A stretch of DNA of 5,636 bases from assembly GCA_052388025.1 (NCBI GenBank), contig JBQTIP010000065.1:1-5636 (forward strand), written 5' to 3'. This document shows positions 4,849 to 5,636 of this stretch, in pieces (position 1 is the stretch's first letter; every line of letters begins with the position of its first letter). The stretch is from JBQTIP01 sp052388025 (GTDB lineage: Bacteria > Actinomycetota > UBA4738 > HRBIN12). The position numbers and the translations under genes were made by a program. The notes beneath the pieces were generated by a model. The model did not search any database. It saw only the letters and a list, made by a program, of their open reading frames with translations, and was not told the origin of the DNA.

Positions 4849-5636
4849 GCGCCGCGCTCACCATCGCCGTCGTCGGGGTGCTCGCCCTATCCGCCCCCGC
4901 ACTCGCCGCAATGGTCGTCGATCGGCGATCCTCGCCTCGTGCGACTGCAGTCCTCCACCTCTTGGCGCTCATCGGGATGGGCTTCGTGCCCATCGCGATG
5001 CTGCTCTGCCTGGGCGGTCCCGGTTCGCTGCTGCGCGCGTGTCACGGAACCTTCGAGCACCACTCGCACGTCCTGCGCTGGATCGCTCTGGGGGCAGCCG
5101 GCGCGATGGTCTCTTGGCTCGCCTACACCGCCGCGAGAACGCTTCGAGCCACGCGAGCTGCGGATCCCGGCAGATTGAGGCTCGGTCTCCCGACGGCGAT
5201 CTCGGGTGGAGTGCCCGTGTACCTTATTCCGGTCGAACAGCCGGTCGCCTACGCCTCGGGGATCCGCCGTGGACAGGTAGTCGTTTCGGAAGGACTGGTG
5301 CGGCTCCTCACGGATGAGGAGCGCCGCGCCGCCGTGGCCCACGAGGTCGCCCACGTCCGGGGAGGTCATCCCGGCCTCCTGTTCATCGGAGGGGTCGTCG
5401 CTCGGGCCTTCAGCGCGCTGCCGCCGGCCACACGCGCGTTCGCCTCCCTGCGGCGGGAGCTCGAGGCGGCTGCAGACGACGAGGCTGCGAGAGCGGTCGG
5501 GGATCCGCAAGTGGTGGCCAGGGCCATCGCCAAGGTCGGTTTGGCCGGCGCCGCGCCCGCGCCCGGTGCTGCCCTTGCGGAGGAGGCGGACGTGGCCTAC
5601 CGGGTGGGTCGTCTGCTTGAGCACCGTCCGGAATCG
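4845..5636 (+). CDS. M56-family membrane metalloprotease, BlaR1/MecR1-like (3' end missing)
   Basis: The frame opens at ATG 4845, overlapping the blaI stop by four bases, and stays open for 264 residues to the window end. Membrane segments lie at about 3-24, 34-57 and 77-97. The zinc protease motif is HEVAH (His166, Glu167, His170), with the third ligand likely Glu207 in ELEAAAD, and the preceding PVAYASG element is typical of M48/M56 proteases. In the family such proteins sense an outside signal and cause inactivation of the paired BlaI repressor. There is no room upstream of the protease core for a large sensor domain. The loop between helices 2 and 3 is instead rich in possible metal ligands (CHGTFEHHSH, Cys66, His67, His72, His73, His75). 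Whether a C-terminal penicillin-binding sensor exists cannot be seen. Actinobacterial members usually lack it. Confidence 0.9.
   Translation, partial: MSAALTIAVVGVLALSAPALAAMVVDRRSSPRATAVLHLLALIGMGFVPIAMLLCLGGPGSLLRACHGTFEHHSHVLRWIALGAAGAMVSWLAYTAARTLRATRAADPGRLRLGLPTAISGGVPVYLIPVEQPVAYASGIRRGQVVVSEGLVRLLTDEERRAAVAHEVAHVRGGHPGLLFIGGVVARAFSALPPATRAFASLRRELEAAADDEAARAVGDPQVVARAIAKVGLAGAAPAPGAALAEEADVAYRVGRLLEHRPES

Noticed and set aside
1..5636. Search by eye for CRISPR repeats, tRNA/rRNA genes, transposase genes or terminal inverted repeats
   Set aside because: No regularly spaced direct repeats, cloverleaf-like structures, transposase motifs or flanking inverted repeats were seen, so the origin of the accessory module is not explained by a visible mobile element.

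Overview
The window is strongly GC-rich, with GTG starts, short 4- and 11-base gene overlaps and GC-rich third codon positions. A BlaI/M56 regulator pair and a polytopic membrane protein of a type I associate with Actinobacteria point to an actinomycete-like bacterium. The lineage cannot be fixed from the sequence alone. All supported genes are on the + strand.

Region 1 (1-577) is the remnant of a 2-oxoacid dehydrogenase locus. It has a probable last few codons of dihydrolipoamide dehydrogenase and an unrecognised 25-codon frame. Next comes a collapsed dihydrolipoamide acyltransferase (E2) pseudogene, in which short conserved blocks survive in the right order while most of the protein is missing. 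A strong hairpin terminator closes the region.

Region 2 (about 613-4387) is an accessory thiol/metal-type module. It encodes a polytopic membrane protein ending in a Cys-Cys helical hairpin, a CxxC redoxin broken by a frameshift, and a CcdA-type transmembrane electron carrier. These are followed by a membrane-anchored CxxC redoxin, a short MerT/MerF-like Cys-Cys membrane protein, and a previously uncalled tiny protein with one membrane helix and a four-cysteine tail. The two upstream starts (651 and 2295) are each preceded by the same asymmetric dyad, GTCCTACG-N5-GTAGTA, in opposite orientation, so they probably share a regulator.

Region 3 (about 4402-5636) encodes a BlaI/MecI-family repressor and, overlapping it by four bases, an M56-family membrane metalloprotease that runs off the window end. 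This is the usual repressor/sensor-protease pair, and it is the obvious candidate controller of region 2.

My working model is that CcdA passes cytoplasmic reductant across the membrane to the CxxC redoxin(s), which handle a thiophilic metal or oxidised thiols together with the CC-hairpin proteins. The M56/BlaI pair would sense the stress. Mercury is the best guess because of the MerT-like gene, but no merA, merB, merP or merR is visible here, and copper or general disulfide stress remain possible.
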